From contig NZ_JBHFQG010000003.1 of NCBI RefSeq assembly GCF_041949975.1, positions 62,001-126,000 of the forward strand: a DNA stretch of 64,000 nucleotides, written 5' to 3'. The notes under the pieces were generated by a model. The model was not told the origin of the DNA and made no database searches. It was given only the letters and a program-made list of their open reading frames with translations. Shown here in pieces: positions 51,944 through 61,020 of the stretch. The DNA is from Alteribacillus sp041949975. GTDB lineage: Bacteria; Bacillota; Bacilli; Bacillales; Marinococcaceae. How positions within the stretch are numbered: position 1 is the first letter of the stretch; each line of letters begins with the position of its first letter. Position numbers and translations under genes: made by a program.

Positions 51944-52030
51944 AGCGTTTGCTTATAGGGCTTGCTTGATAAGAATTTCCAAAATGGCAGACGACCAATC
52001 CGTTTTATTATCTACTTAGGAGTGACTTAC

Positions 52031-53677
52031 TTGGGAACAGGCAATTATACATACAGTACAAAAAAACCTGGAATAGTTTTTATTATATCAGCCGTGTTTG
52101 TATTCTTATTTGTATTATGGGGATTTGTCCGGCCGAATCAATTGGCCAGTGTTGCGGCGACATCCCTTGATTTTACAATTGAAACCTTTGGCTGGTTTTA
52201 CATGATGGTTGCAGCTTTTTTTGTAACCTTTATTATATTTTTGGCGCTTAGTCCGTATGGAAAACTTCGACTGGGAAAACCAGAAGACCAGCCTGAATAT
52301 TCCTTTTATGCCTGGCTGGGCATGCTGTTTTCAGCGGGAATTGGGGTCGGCTTTGTATTTTGGGGAGTAGCAGAACCAGTTCTTTACTATGTTGACACGC
52401 CGCTCGATCAAGATGTTGAAACCCAGGCAGAAGCCGCGCAGCTGGGGCTCAATTATGGTATATTTCACTGGGCTCTTCATCCATGGGCCATCTTTTCTTT
52501 AGTAGCCCTTGCCCTTGGGTATGTACAGTTCCGAAAAGACCAGCCGGCACTAATCAGTTCAGCCTTCTATCCATTGTTTGGAGACCGGGTCCGCGGCAAA
52601 ATCGGCCAAAGCATTGATATTCTTGCTGTATTAGCTACCTCAACAGGGGTTGCTACTACATTTGGTTTAAGCGCAATGCAAATCAGCGGAGGGCTTTCCT
52701 ATCTTACGGGGCTGCCGAACAATGCTGCCACTCAGCTGATTATTATCGGAATTGTATCGATACTGTTTATGGCTTCTGCAGCCTCCGGCCTTGATAAAGG
52801 GATCCGCTATCTAAGTATCGTCAACTTAACCGTTGCCGGCCTGCTTCTAATCTTTGTTATTTTTCTAGGGCCGACGATTTATTTGCTGGAAAGCGTGACA
52901 ACGTCTCTTGGTGCTTATATTTCAAAATTTGTACCGATGAGCTTAACGATGACTCCGTTCACGGACAGTACCTGGATAGGTACGAACACAGTTTTCTATT
53001 GGGCCTGGCATATTTCCTGGGCTCCATTTATGGGGATGTTTATCGCCCGAATTTCAAGAGGACGAACCATCAGAGAATTTATCGCAGGAGTGCTGTTGGT
53101 TCCTTCACTGCTAGCTGTTATTTGGTTCAGCGTATTTGGAGGAGCGGCCTTAAATCTTGAAATGAACGGAATAGCTCCTATTGCTGGAATCGTTAATGAC
53201 ACAGTCGAACTTGCATTATTTGCAACCTTGCAGGAATTCCCGTTAGGAGGTTTGACAAACGGTCTGGCATTAGTATTAATTCTGATTTTCTTCATCACAT
53301 CAGCAGACTCTGCTTCTTATACACTAGGAGCAATGACCTCTAAAGGTAGCCTGGACCCGACTTTATTCACAAAAATTACGTGGGGGGTCCTCATTGCAGG
53401 TACAGCCTCTGTGCTGCTATTGTCGAATGGGCTTGAAGGGCTTCAAACTGCTTCCATTGTTGCTGCCCTTCCGTTTTCTATTATTATGACTGTGATGGTT
53501 TTCTCGATGTTTAAAATGTTTACACAAGACTTGAAGAAAGAAAGAAAACAAATACACCAGCGCCAAATGAAAGAAATGAAAGAAGAAATTTTGGATGAAT
53601 TAGAAGAAGAGATTGATGACTTTTCTCGAGACTCCTCTTCCGTCTCTTCTAAAAGTAAAAACGAAAAAAGAAAATAG
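52031..53677 (+). CDS. BCCT-family osmolyte (glycine betaine/choline) transporter
   Basis: 548 residues from a TTG at 52031 (AGGAG eight bases upstream; a longer in-frame version at 51962 has no site). Twelve helices. Family signatures: FYAWLGMLFSAGIGVGFVFW (Trp-rich binding region), FHWALHPWAIFSLVALALGY, SWAPFMGMFIARISRGRTIR, which is the BCCT signature stretch, and FFITSADSASYTLGAMTSKG. The C-terminal tail (about residues 505-548) is highly charged, as in osmotically gated carriers. It imports a trimethylammonium compound with Na+ or H+. Follows the ktrA-like gene by 87 bases. Confidence 0.93.
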   Translation: MGTGNYTYSTKKPGIVFIISAVFVFLFVLWGFVRPNQLASVAATSLDFTIETFGWFYMMVAAFFVTFIIFLALSPYGKLRLGKPEDQPEYSFYAWLGMLFSAGIGVGFVFWGVAEPVLYYVDTPLDQDVETQAEAAQLGLNYGIFHWALHPWAIFSLVALALGYVQFRKDQPALISSAFYPLFGDRVRGKIGQSIDILAVLATSTGVATTFGLSAMQISGGLSYLTGLPNNAATQLIIIGIVSILFMASAASGLDKGIRYLSIVNLTVAGLLLIFVIFLGPTIYLLESVTTSLGAYISKFVPMSLTMTPFTDSTWIGTNTVFYWAWHISWAPFMGMFIARISRGRTIREFIAGVLLVPSLLAVIWFSVFGGAALNLEMNGIAPIAGIVNDTVELALFATLQEFPLGGLTNGLALVLILIFFITSADSASYTLGAMTSKGSLDPTLFTKITWGVLIAGTASVLLLSNGLEGLQTASIVAALPFSIIMTVMVFSMFKMFTQDLKKERKQIHQRQMKEMKEEILDELEEEIDDFSRDSSSVSSKSKNEKRK

Positions 53678-53713
53678 AAAACGAAGGAGCTGCCTCAAAA
53701 GCACTTGTATGGT

Positions 53714-53752
53714 AAACAGCGGGTCGTGAAAATAAAACTTGACCCGCTGTTT
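53714..53752 (+). terminator. Hairpin terminator of the BCCT gene, dispersed family copy
   Basis: AAACAGCGGGTC at 53714-53725 pairs with GACCCGCTGTTT at 53741-53752, then TGTTTACTTTTC. The 5' flank GCTGCCTCAAAAGCACTTGTATGGT parallels the flank at 18366. Confidence 0.75.
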
Positions 53753-53860
53753 TGTTTACTTTTCTTTTTATGCATTTTTTCAGAAGATGGCAGCAATGCT
53801 CGATGTGAAACTTCCTTCTTAGGGCAGGACCTCGCTCAAAACCCTTTAATGCAAGTAACT

Positions 53861-54105
53861 GGGACTCCAAAATCTTTTTCAAGATTCTTGCTTGGTTACT
53901 GAATTTCCTCTCTTCCTTCGACTCCGGTCTTCAAGAGCCATCCTTGATTACCGTTCCAACCTACTTCCTCCAACCTCGGGCTTCGTGCACCCTCCTTGGT
54001 ACCGTTCCAACTCGCTGTCTCCAAATACAGGTTTCAAGAACCTTCCTTGGTTACCACTTCGCATTTCTTTCTAATACCTCGGGTTTCAACCCCCTTGTTT
54101 GGCGA
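53861..54105. repeat. Degenerate tandem repeat, about 52-bp period, 4-5 units
   Basis: The motif TCAAGA...CCTTGGTTACCG recurs with its CTTG at 53891, 53943, 53995, 54046 and (weaker) 54094, giving periods of 52, 52, 51 and 48 bases. GTTCCAAC follows the second and third copies. No frame is open across it, so it is non-coding. Confidence 0.65.
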
Positions 54106-54131
54106 AGGAGAAACAGGACATAATCACACGA

Positions 54132-54166
54132 TAAAAGGGGATGCCCCTTGCTTTTGAGACATCCCC
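54132..54166 (-). terminator. Terminator of the broken phospholipase-D-type gene
   Basis: GGGGATG and CATCCCC around a 16-base loop, then TTTTAT on the minus strand. Near-identical to 832-864. Confidence 0.75.
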
Positions 54167-54181
54167 TCTAGATACAAAATT

Positions 54182-55598
54182 TTAATACGTAGACGTATTT
54201 GTTAGTTTTTGGAGGTAATATATAAATTTCAACCAAAAAAAAGCATTTTTTCTAGCATCATACGGAAAAGTATAGAGGGTATCTTTATTGAACCAGATCC
54301 GGTCGAAAAAAACTTGGGCATCTTTTAAAGCAGGCGTCTCTTTTGTTCCTACCACAAGCACACTGGCATCTAAATTATAATTTTTTAGATTTCTGCGTGT
54401 GAAATTGTCAGAACCTCCAAGCGCCACCACTTTTTCTTCATTCTCAATCAAAAGCAGCTTCGTATGAAACTACTCGCCTTTCGTTTCATACCAACGGACA
54501 TCCAGATCTTTTTTCTTACTTTTCATAAGCTCATAAGCCACCGGCTTGTTTGGGATCCCGTTTTTTCGCTGACCGAACGCTTCCATATTCTGATCAAAAA
54601 TGATCCTTATCTTTGCCCCTCTGTTGTGTGCTCTTAACAGGGCTTTTATAATTTTCGTATCCGATAAGTATAGAATTGCCAGGTGAATGTTGCTGCCTGC
54701 CCTGGTTTCATTAATTAATTTGAGAGCCTCTTTTCGCGTCGCCTTCTGTCAAAAGCTGAATAGCTGCGTCATCTTCAGCAGTAGAAGCGCCTGCTTTTTT
54801 CATCCTTTTTGTCCGTTTTGGCAATACAGTGCCTCCACTGAACGCCGCAACTGCTTGTTCGGATTCAAGGCCATCATCAACAATATTTCCTTTTGCTGCA
54901 AAGCCGATATTATTAAAATACGCACTTGCATCGTGAGGATTAAAAGAGGAAATCAGCGCTTCTCGGTCCGTATAAACTATTTTGCGGTGGTTCGCTTTTA
55001 GATTTAACATTTTTAAGTAGGAACGAAGCGTTAAGGAAGGCTGTTTCCGGCTCATAGCATGAGGAAGCCATCCATACCCTCTGGTCCCAAACCACTGAAA
55101 ATAAGCTCGCCAGAACCCAGCTACGATCGGATTGGAATCCCGAATTTTTCGCAGGTCTGTCATGATGACTTCCACCCCGTTCGCTTCGAGCCTGCTTAAA
55201 TGGGGAGACTCATGCGCCCCATAGGCGGTGTTAACCGGGTCGGTAATAAACACAATTTTCATATCAGGATATGATTTCTTTTTTTCCACTAATGCTTCGG
55301 TTATATTTTCAGCAATTCTTGGGTATTCAATATCGTTGCGATGATAGTCATTAAACAGAAACTGATCAAGAACGATAAAAGATTCCGCTTCTTCTATTAT
55401 CTTTAAAATTTTAAGATATAGATCATTTTCCCACACAGGCTCCTCTTTTTCATACCAGAGGTTATACAAGAATTGTAAATCTTTTGCTTTATGTTTTTTT
55501 CCTCTCATCGCCAGTCCCTTAGGAAGCGGCTTAATTATGCCGTAAATCATTGCCGCAGCCGGAGAGATGAGAAGCAGTCGTTTCCAAATAGTACGCAT
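54182..55598 (-). pseudogene. Phospholipase D-like (cardiolipin synthase-type) protein, frameshift plus stop
   Basis: The first 285 residues are intact: hydrophobic anchor (LLISPAAAMIYGIIKPLP), YEKEEPVWENDLYLKILKII, and the first HKD motif NHRKIVYTDREALISSFNPH. At an AAAA run near 54742 the frame shifts by one base; the continuation (LKLINETRAGSNIHLAILYL, then IIFDQNMEAFGQRKNGIPNK) has no start of its own. A TAG at 54472-54470 then cuts immediately before the second HKD motif, FHTKLLLIENEEKVVALGGS. Unbroken it would be about 470 residues. The enzyme family joins or cleaves phospholipid head groups at the membrane. Confidence 0.85.
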
Positions 55599-55681
55599 GC
55601 TGCCCCACCCTTTCTCCTCTATTCATTGACTAGATTCCCTAACAGCTTTCAAGTCAAACTAAAAGGGTGGAACTGCACTAT

Positions 55682-56920
55682 TTAGTTAGCTTCTAAATCA
55701 GTCGCAGGGCCGAAAAATTCAAAATGCAGGCGGTCCTCTGAAACATTAAACTCATGTTTCAGCAATTGATTGATAGTTTGAAGAAAAGGCAGCGGACCAC
55801 AGAAATAGTAATCTGCTTCTTCTTCAGGCAGCAGAGATTTCAGCCATTCTTTATCAATATGTCCTTCTTTTTGAACATAAGGATCTGTATTATCTTTTTT
55901 CGTTAAAGCATCGTAACATACGTGATAAGATACCTTTTCATGTTCATCCGCTGCTTTCGTTGTATGGGCATGCATGGCATGTTGAGCGCGGTTTTGGGCT
56001 GCTTGTATAAAAGTAACAGGACGATTTTTTTCTTCGAGAAGCTTGTTAAACATACTCATGAGCGGAGTAATTCCTACGCCGCCGCTGATTAAAACAACCG
56101 GACGGTTTGTTGGCTGAAGATAGAAATCACCGGCTGGAGCGGTTATCTCCAATATATCTCCTTCTGCAACGGAATGATGAAGATAATTGGAAACAATGCC
56201 ATCCGGAAATTCTTCTCCTCCTTCTTCCCGCTTCACACTTATACGAAAGTAATCTTTACCAGGCATATCAGACAATGAATACTGTCTAAGGTGTAAATAC
56301 TCTTCTCCTGGTATTTCCCCTTTCAACGTTATGTATTGGCCCGGTTCAAATGACGGAAGACTTCCTCCGTCTGCAGGGCGCAGATAAAATGAAGTAATGA
56401 CGTCGCTTTCAGGAACTTTTTTGTCGACCGTAAACGCTCGAAATCCTTCCCATCCGCCGGACTTCTGTGCAGCTTCTTCGTACATTTTTTCTTCCACCGA
56501 AATAAAAACATCTGCAATGACTCCATATGCTTCTTGCCAGGCAGCAAGCACATCATCTGTCGCTGCATCTCCTAGAACTTCTTTCATAGCAGCAAGCAGA
56601 TTTTCCCCTACAATTGGATATTGTTCCGGCTTAATTTGAAGACTGCGGTGTTTATGAGCAATCTGGTTTACGACGGGCAGTATGTTTTCCAGCTGATCAA
56701 TGTTTTTGGCCGCGGCCAGTACAGATTTTGCCAGGGCTTGCGGCTGCCGGCCTTTTTTTTGGTTCACTTGGTTAAATACATTTAACAGCTCTGGATTTCT
56801 CTCGAACATTCTTTTATAAAAGTGAGTGGTAATTTCTGCTCCTCTTGCTTCTAAAATAGGAGCTGTCGCTTTCACCGTTTCCATTGTTTTTGGATGTAAT
56901 GCTGTTTTACTTTGACTCAT
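55682..56920 (-). CDS. hmp: Flavohemoprotein (nitric oxide dioxygenase)
   Basis: 412 residues from the ATG at 56920; six codons of frame upstream are probably untranslated. The globin domain (1-145) has the proximal His in KHRSLQIKPEQYPIVGENLL and the distal-side YKRMF. The FAD domain follows with GQYITLKGEIPGEEYLHLRQ and RQYSLSDMP, and the NAD domain shows VVLISGGVGITPLMSMF and YYFCGPLPFLQTI. It oxidises NO to nitrate with O2 and NAD(P)H. It is divergent from nsrR and has a likely NsrR operator at 56941-56963, so nitrosative stress should induce it. Confidence 0.95.
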   Translation of the reverse strand: MSQSKTALHPKTMETVKATAPILEARGAEITTHFYKRMFERNPELLNVFNQVNQKKGRQPQALAKSVLAAAKNIDQLENILPVVNQIAHKHRSLQIKPEQYPIVGENLLAAMKEVLGDAATDDVLAAWQEAYGVIADVFISVEEKMYEEAAQKSGGWEGFRAFTVDKKVPESDVITSFYLRPADGGSLPSFEPGQYITLKGEIPGEEYLHLRQYSLSDMPGKDYFRISVKREEGGEEFPDGIVSNYLHHSVAEGDILEITAPAGDFYLQPTNRPVVLISGGVGITPLMSMFNKLLEEKNRPVTFIQAAQNRAQHAMHAHTTKAADEHEKVSYHVCYDALTKKDNTDPYVQKEGHIDKEWLKSLLPEEEADYYFCGPLPFLQTINQLLKHEFNVSEDRLHFEFFGPATDLEAN

Positions 56921-56940
56921 CAAAAATACCCCCAACATTT

Positions 56941-56963
56941 AATATGCATTTCCAATACATGAT
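56941..56963 (-). promoter_or_regulatory. Probable NsrR operator before hmp
   Basis: AATATGCATTT-C-CAATACATGAT resembles the NsrR consensus AAGATGYATTT-N-AAATRCATCTT, with about 7 of 11 positions symmetric. It lies between the hmp start codon and a possible promoter (TTGTAT-N17-ATAAAT on the minus strand). A second AAAATGCATG half-site is near 56990. Confidence 0.5.
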
Positions 56964-57080
56964 TTATCTTATCATAAAAAAAGCATACAAAATGCATGTT
57001 TTTCATCTTCATATATCTATTTCGTGTAAATATGATATTATATATTACATACAAAACCTAACGTAGATGGAGCGTTCACC

Positions 57081-57539
57081 ATGCAGCTTACTTCTTACAC
57101 AGACTATTCTTTACGCATGTTAATTTATCTGGCAGCGGTTGATTATCCCAGGCTTGCCAGTATTAAAGAGATATCATCTGCTTACCAGATTTCCTATAAT
57201 CATTTAACAAAGGTCGGACATGAATTAGTAAAACTCGGTCTCATTCAGTCCATTAAAGGGAGAAACGGCGGAATAAGATTAGCAAAAAGCCCAGAGGAAA
57301 TAAATATTGGCTGGGTGGTACGCCGTACCGAAGACAATTTAGAATTAGTGGAATGCTTTAACCCTGAAAAGAGCACTTGTGTTCTCACCGGCCAGTGCCG
57401 TTTAAGAGGGGTTTTACAAGAAGCACTGAAAGCTTATCTGCAAGTTCTTGATAGCTATACACTTGACGATATCATAACGAACCGATCGGTCTTAAAAAGT
57501 CTTTTAAACACCCCGTCCGCTCCACCAATCAAACAATAA
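57081..57539 (+). CDS. nsrR: NsrR, Rrf2-family nitric-oxide-sensing repressor
   Basis: 152 residues. Rrf2 winged helix-turn-helix: TDYSLRMLIYLAAVDYPRLA, IKEISSAYQISYNHLTKVGH and the wing IKGRNGGIRLAKSPEEINIG. The [4Fe-4S] ligands are three Cys in ECFNPEKSTCVLTGQCRLRG (about residue 93-110), the spacing of NsrR rather than IscR or CymR. It represses hmp until NO destroys the cluster. GGAGCG lies nine bases before the ATG. The MBL-fold gene follows after 12 bases and may be cotranscribed. Confidence 0.93.
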   Translation: MQLTSYTDYSLRMLIYLAAVDYPRLASIKEISSAYQISYNHLTKVGHELVKLGLIQSIKGRNGGIRLAKSPEEINIGWVVRRTEDNLELVECFNPEKSTCVLTGQCRLRGVLQEALKAYLQVLDSYTLDDIITNRSVLKSLLNTPSAPPIKQ

Positions 57540-57551
57540 CGAGGGAAATGT

Positions 57552-58370
57552 ATGATTGTAAAAAAGACCGTACTGCCGGATAAACATTATCATGACCTGC
57601 AGGCAGCAAGAGGAAAAATAAAAATTGGAAGACAGTCTTTTTTTTATCATGTGTATTTTTATCAAGGGGTCCTGATTGATACAGGGCCTCCTCGTGCAAG
57701 AAAGCACATTGAAAAATTTGTACAGGCAAAACAGCCTGATAAAGTCTTTCTTACTCATTACCATGAAGACCATAGCGGAAACGCATGCTTTTTACAGAAA
57801 AACAATCAGCTTCAGATCTGGAGCGGAGAAAAAACAGCTTCGGTATTAAAACAAGGTTTCCATCTCCCTTTATATCGAAAGGTAGTTTGGGGAAAAGACA
57901 TAAATCGTTTCACTCCTCTTACGACCACTGACCCGTATGTGGAGCACAGAAACGGCAGGCTCCTTCTTATTCACACTCCGGGGCATTCAACCGATCATTA
58001 CAGCTTGTATGATCCAAATAGAAAGTGGCTGTTTGCCGGAGACTTGTTTTTAGCAAAAAAGCTTCGATATGGGATGAAAGAAGATTCGGTCCCGCAGATG
58101 ATTCAATCGCTAAAGACCATCCTTCAATGCGAAATTGAGACTGTATTCTGCGGTCATGCGGGGATTGTGAGAAAAGGAAAAGAGGCATTGCAGGCAAAGC
58201 TTAACTTTCTTCTAGACCTTTCTAAACAAACAAGAGCTCTTCAGCGCCAGGGGTATAACAGCAAAAGAATAACCGAGAAGCTGCTGGCAAAAAGTACTGT
58301 CATGAGCTGGGTTACAGGAAACGAGTTTTCTCCCCGCCACCTTGTTGAATCTATCCTGAAAGAAAAATAA
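57552..58370 (+). CDS. MBL-fold metallo-hydrolase
   Basis: 272 residues, ATG behind GAGGGAAAT. Zinc ligands: FLTHYHEDHSGN (the HxHxDH motif in the form HYHEDH), LLIHTPGHSTDHYS (His), WLFAGDLFLAK (bridging Asp) and VFCGHAGIV (final His). The substrate-side loops are of the general hydrolase type, so thioester or lactone substrates are possible. The C-terminal 70 residues form a helical cap. It follows nsrR closely and may be part of the NO response; that is inference from spacing. Confidence 0.88.
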   Translation: MIVKKTVLPDKHYHDLQAARGKIKIGRQSFFYHVYFYQGVLIDTGPPRARKHIEKFVQAKQPDKVFLTHYHEDHSGNACFLQKNNQLQIWSGEKTASVLKQGFHLPLYRKVVWGKDINRFTPLTTTDPYVEHRNGRLLLIHTPGHSTDHYSLYDPNRKWLFAGDLFLAKKLRYGMKEDSVPQMIQSLKTILQCEIETVFCGHAGIVRKGKEALQAKLNFLLDLSKQTRALQRQGYNSKRITEKLLAKSTVMSWVTGNEFSPRHLVESILKEK

Positions 58371-58498
58371 GAAACAAGCGTAAGCTTTTCGAACGTATAG
58401 CAAAACTCAATTTTGTCGCGTTTTAAAGGAAACCGCCTAAAGACGCCAAGTCCTGTGGTAACGGCTCAAAAATAAAATTTTATACTTTCCTGACAGTG

Positions 58499-58745
58499 GA
58501 ACAAAAGCGCAAGCGCCCTGGTCAGCCTCGACAGGTAAATGTTCTCCAGTCATGAAAGGCGCTCTTACTTCCACAGGATGTGCTGACTTTTGCATTGCGA
58601 ACACGATGTTCGTGATTCTAGCAAAAGTTCCTTAAACCGTCTTGGGCCTCCGAGAGGCTGGGCGCTAAAGCTAGACGCGGATCAAACAATATGGAGATAG
58701 TTATCCACAACTTGTAAAAACATAATTTCCTAAACAACAAAAAAG
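58499..58745 (+). repeat. Dispersed hairpin repeat, copy B (mosaic), with DnaA-box-like 9-mer
   Basis: Starts AACAAAAGCGCAAGCGCCCT, ends GGCTGGGCGCTAAAGCTAGA plus a conserved 3' tail. The left half equals copy C (59380) and the right half equals copies at 40815 and 61184, so this copy is a mosaic. The two ends (GCGCAAGCGCCC and GGGCGC) can pair. The tail contains TTATCCACA at 58701-58709. Confidence 0.75.
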
Positions 58746-58775
58746 CAGGGTTCTGATCATTTCAGCCCTGCTTTC
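58737..58775 (-). terminator. Terminator of the 58762-59319 gene
   Basis: AGCAGGG and CCCTGCT around a 15-base loop, then TTTTTTG on the minus strand. It overlaps the 3' end of the gene. Confidence 0.75.
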
Positions 58776-59319
58776 GCTTATCTGTATATGTGAGACGGTA
58801 AATCGCGGTCCGTCCGCTTTCCATCGAACGCAGCTTGAGAATTTCAGGGGGCTCACTGCTGCTGTAAGAAGCAGTGAAAGCCATTGCTTTCGCTGCGTTT
58901 TGTAAAACTTTGGGGTTTTTTTCAAAAACATACACCGTTAAATATGGATCTTCTTTAATAATAGGAACAGTAAAATGCTGACGGCTCCATGCTTTTGGAT
59001 ATTGTCTGTATTGAATCCAGCCCGCTAAATTACCTGTTTCCTTTTCAAGGAAAGGCAGCAGAAATCCGGAAATATGAACCAGCCACAAATAATAGGAGGT
59101 ATCATGCCGGAACCACAATGGCGATAACATTTGCCATTTTTCTTTAAATACCTCTGTCAAAAGAGTCGGCGTCCGATGTTTCTGACTATATTTTAACACT
59201 TCTGTGACTACTTCATTTATAACCTCTTGTACAGCACGCTTCCAACTGTCTATTTGAAAGCCCTGAACTGGATAGAAGGGTCCTTCTTGTTTGAAAAAAG
59301 AGTCAAACTTTTCTTCCAT
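58762..59319 (-). CDS. Protein of unknown function, 185 residues
   Basis: ATG at 59319 behind GGAGG. Soluble, aromatic-rich protein: EGPFYPVQGFQIDSWKRAVQ, HRTPTLLTEVFKEKWQMLSP, LWLVHISGFLLPFLEKETGN, KEDPYLTVYVFEKNPKVLQN and a C-terminal strand pair (AIYRLTYTDKRKQG). No family comes to mind. Single gene between repeat copies B and C, with its own terminator. Confidence 0.65.
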   Translation of the reverse strand: MEEKFDSFFKQEGPFYPVQGFQIDSWKRAVQEVINEVVTEVLKYSQKHRTPTLLTEVFKEKWQMLSPLWFRHDTSYYLWLVHISGFLLPFLEKETGNLAGWIQYRQYPKAWSRQHFTVPIIKEDPYLTVYVFEKNPKVLQNAAKAMAFTASYSSSEPPEILKLRSMESGRTAIYRLTYTDKRKQG

Positions 59320-59379
59320 CTCCCTTCCTCCTTTCCTTTATCTACCTTCATTGTACGCCCTGAGTGAAAACCTTGTAAA

Positions 59380-59572
59380 GAACAAAAGCGCAAGCGCCCT
59401 GATCAGCCTCGACAGGTAAATGTTCTTCAGTCATGAAAGGCGCTCTTTGCCTTTCATGACTGGAGGTTATTTAACCCCGAGAGGCTGGGCGCTGAAGCTA
59501 GACGCGGATCAAACAATATGGAGATAGTTATCCACAACTTGTAAAAAAAATAATTTCCTAAACAATAAAAAA
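59380..59572 (+). repeat. Dispersed hairpin repeat, copy C, with DnaA-box-like 9-mer
   Basis: Starts AACAAAAGCGCAAGCGCCCT. Inside, CAGTCATGAAAGGC (59428-59441) and GCCTTTCATGACTG (59449-59462) form a perfect 14-bp stem. The end GGGCGCTGAAGCTAGACGCG is followed by the same tail as copy B, with TTATCCACA at 59528-59536. Confidence 0.78.
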
Positions 59573-59612
59573 ATCAGCCGCGGAGCTAACTTTTGCATCC
59601 GCCGCTGATATA

Positions 59613-60974
59613 TTATAAATATTGGAGTAAAGAGGTAGCAACAGTAAAGTAAATCATTAAACTAATAAGGTCATTTAAAGTAGTAATAAAAGGTCCTGAT
59701 GCAATAGCCGGATCTAATTTCAGTTTGTTAATAACTAATGGAATCGTACTGCCGATTACACTTGCCATTCCGAGTGATAATACAATCGAAGCACCGACTA
59801 TTCCTCCAAGCAGCAGGTCTCCATAAAAAATAGCAAGCAATAAAGTGATGACTGCTCCGGCCATTACCCCTATTAAAAGTCCAGTAGAGAATTCACGGAT
59901 AATTGTTTTCCATAATCCCCGCTTTTCCAGACTCCCTGTTGCTAGAGCTCGAACGGATACTGCTAAAGACTGCGTACCCGTATTCCCAGCCGAACCCATA
60001 ATCATTGGAATAAATGCTGCAAGCAGCACCACTGTTTCTAACGTTTCTTCAAATCTTCCAATCACTTCTGCAGTTAATAAACCGAAAAACATCAGCATAA
60101 TAATCCATGGAGCTCGTTTTTTTGCAGCTTGGAACGATGTTAACGTAACATCCGTTGATCCTCTTGCTGCTGTAATTTCTCCTAAATCCTCTGTTGCTTC
60201 TTCTTCAATGACGTCTAACACATCATCTACTGTTACAATACCTAGCAGCAAGTTATCATCATTCACGACCGGTGCAGCCAGAAAATCATATTTTTGAATG
60301 AGGTGAGCGACTTCTTCCTGATCGGTCTTTTCGTGGACGGATACGACACGCGTACTCATAATGTTTTCAATTTTTTCGGTAGAGATAGAGGTGATCAAGT
60401 CACGAATAGAAGTAACACCGGCCAAGCGGTCCTGTTCATCTACTACATACAAATAATAAATAGTCTCTGCGTCAGGACCCTCCTGACGAAGCAGCTCAAT
60501 AACATCGCCTACATTATCAGAGGCTTTAATAGATATAAATTCCTTTGTCATTATCGCGCCGGCAGTTTTTTCTTCATAACCCAGCAGCTCTCTTACGTCT
60601 TCGGCATCTTCAACATCCATAGCCTTTAAAATATCACTGACGTTATCCTGCTGAAGCTCATTTAAAAAATCTGCAACATCATCGGCATACATATTATTAA
60701 ACACTTCTGCCGCATAATGATCATTTAACTCCAGCGCTATATTCTTTTGTTCCTCGACTTCTAAGCCCTCAAAAATTTCTGCGAATTCATTTGGGCTTAA
60801 AAATTCATATACCCGTTTTCGTTCCGGTTCTTCTAAATGAAGAAATACATCGGTTTGGTCAGCAGGGTGAAGCTCTAAAAACAGCTCGCGAAATTTATCA
60901 ATCTCATCTTTCATCGCGGCTTTTATAATCTGATCCATATATTCTTCTCTTGTCTGCTCATTTAATTCGACCAC
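59613..60974 (-). CDS. mgtE: Magnesium transporter MgtE
   Basis: 453 residues from a GTG at 60974 (GGAGGG seven bases upstream), close to the 451 of Bacillus MgtE; an ATG 11 codons earlier is the alternative. The N-domain (1-125) has repeated acidic helices (ELHPADQTDVFLHLEEPERK, NNMYADDVADFLNELQQDNV). Two CBS domains follow (YEEKTAGAIMTKEFISIKAS; VVNDDNLLLGIVTVDDVLDV). The membrane part has five helices with the pore motif PMIMGSAGNTGTQSLAVSVR. Mg2+ bound to N and CBS domains closes the channel. An M-box riboswitch lies far upstream (61693-61920). Confidence 0.96.
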   Translation of the reverse strand: MVELNEQTREEYMDQIIKAAMKDEIDKFRELFLELHPADQTDVFLHLEEPERKRVYEFLSPNEFAEIFEGLEVEEQKNIALELNDHYAAEVFNNMYADDVADFLNELQQDNVSDILKAMDVEDAEDVRELLGYEEKTAGAIMTKEFISIKASDNVGDVIELLRQEGPDAETIYYLYVVDEQDRLAGVTSIRDLITSISTEKIENIMSTRVVSVHEKTDQEEVAHLIQKYDFLAAPVVNDDNLLLGIVTVDDVLDVIEEEATEDLGEITAARGSTDVTLTSFQAAKKRAPWIIMLMFFGLLTAEVIGRFEETLETVVLLAAFIPMIMGSAGNTGTQSLAVSVRALATGSLEKRGLWKTIIREFSTGLLIGVMAGAVITLLLAIFYGDLLLGGIVGASIVLSLGMASVIGSTIPLVINKLKLDPAIASGPFITTLNDLISLMIYFTVATSLLQYL

Positions 60975-61020
60975 AGGGCATCCCTCCATCTGGAGAGATC
61001 CTTTCATCTACGCCATCCCA

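Noticed and set aside
53649..53882. Minus-strand open frame at the 3' end of the BCCT gene
   Set aside because: It crosses the terminator and the tandem repeats. The coding signal belongs to the plus strand.
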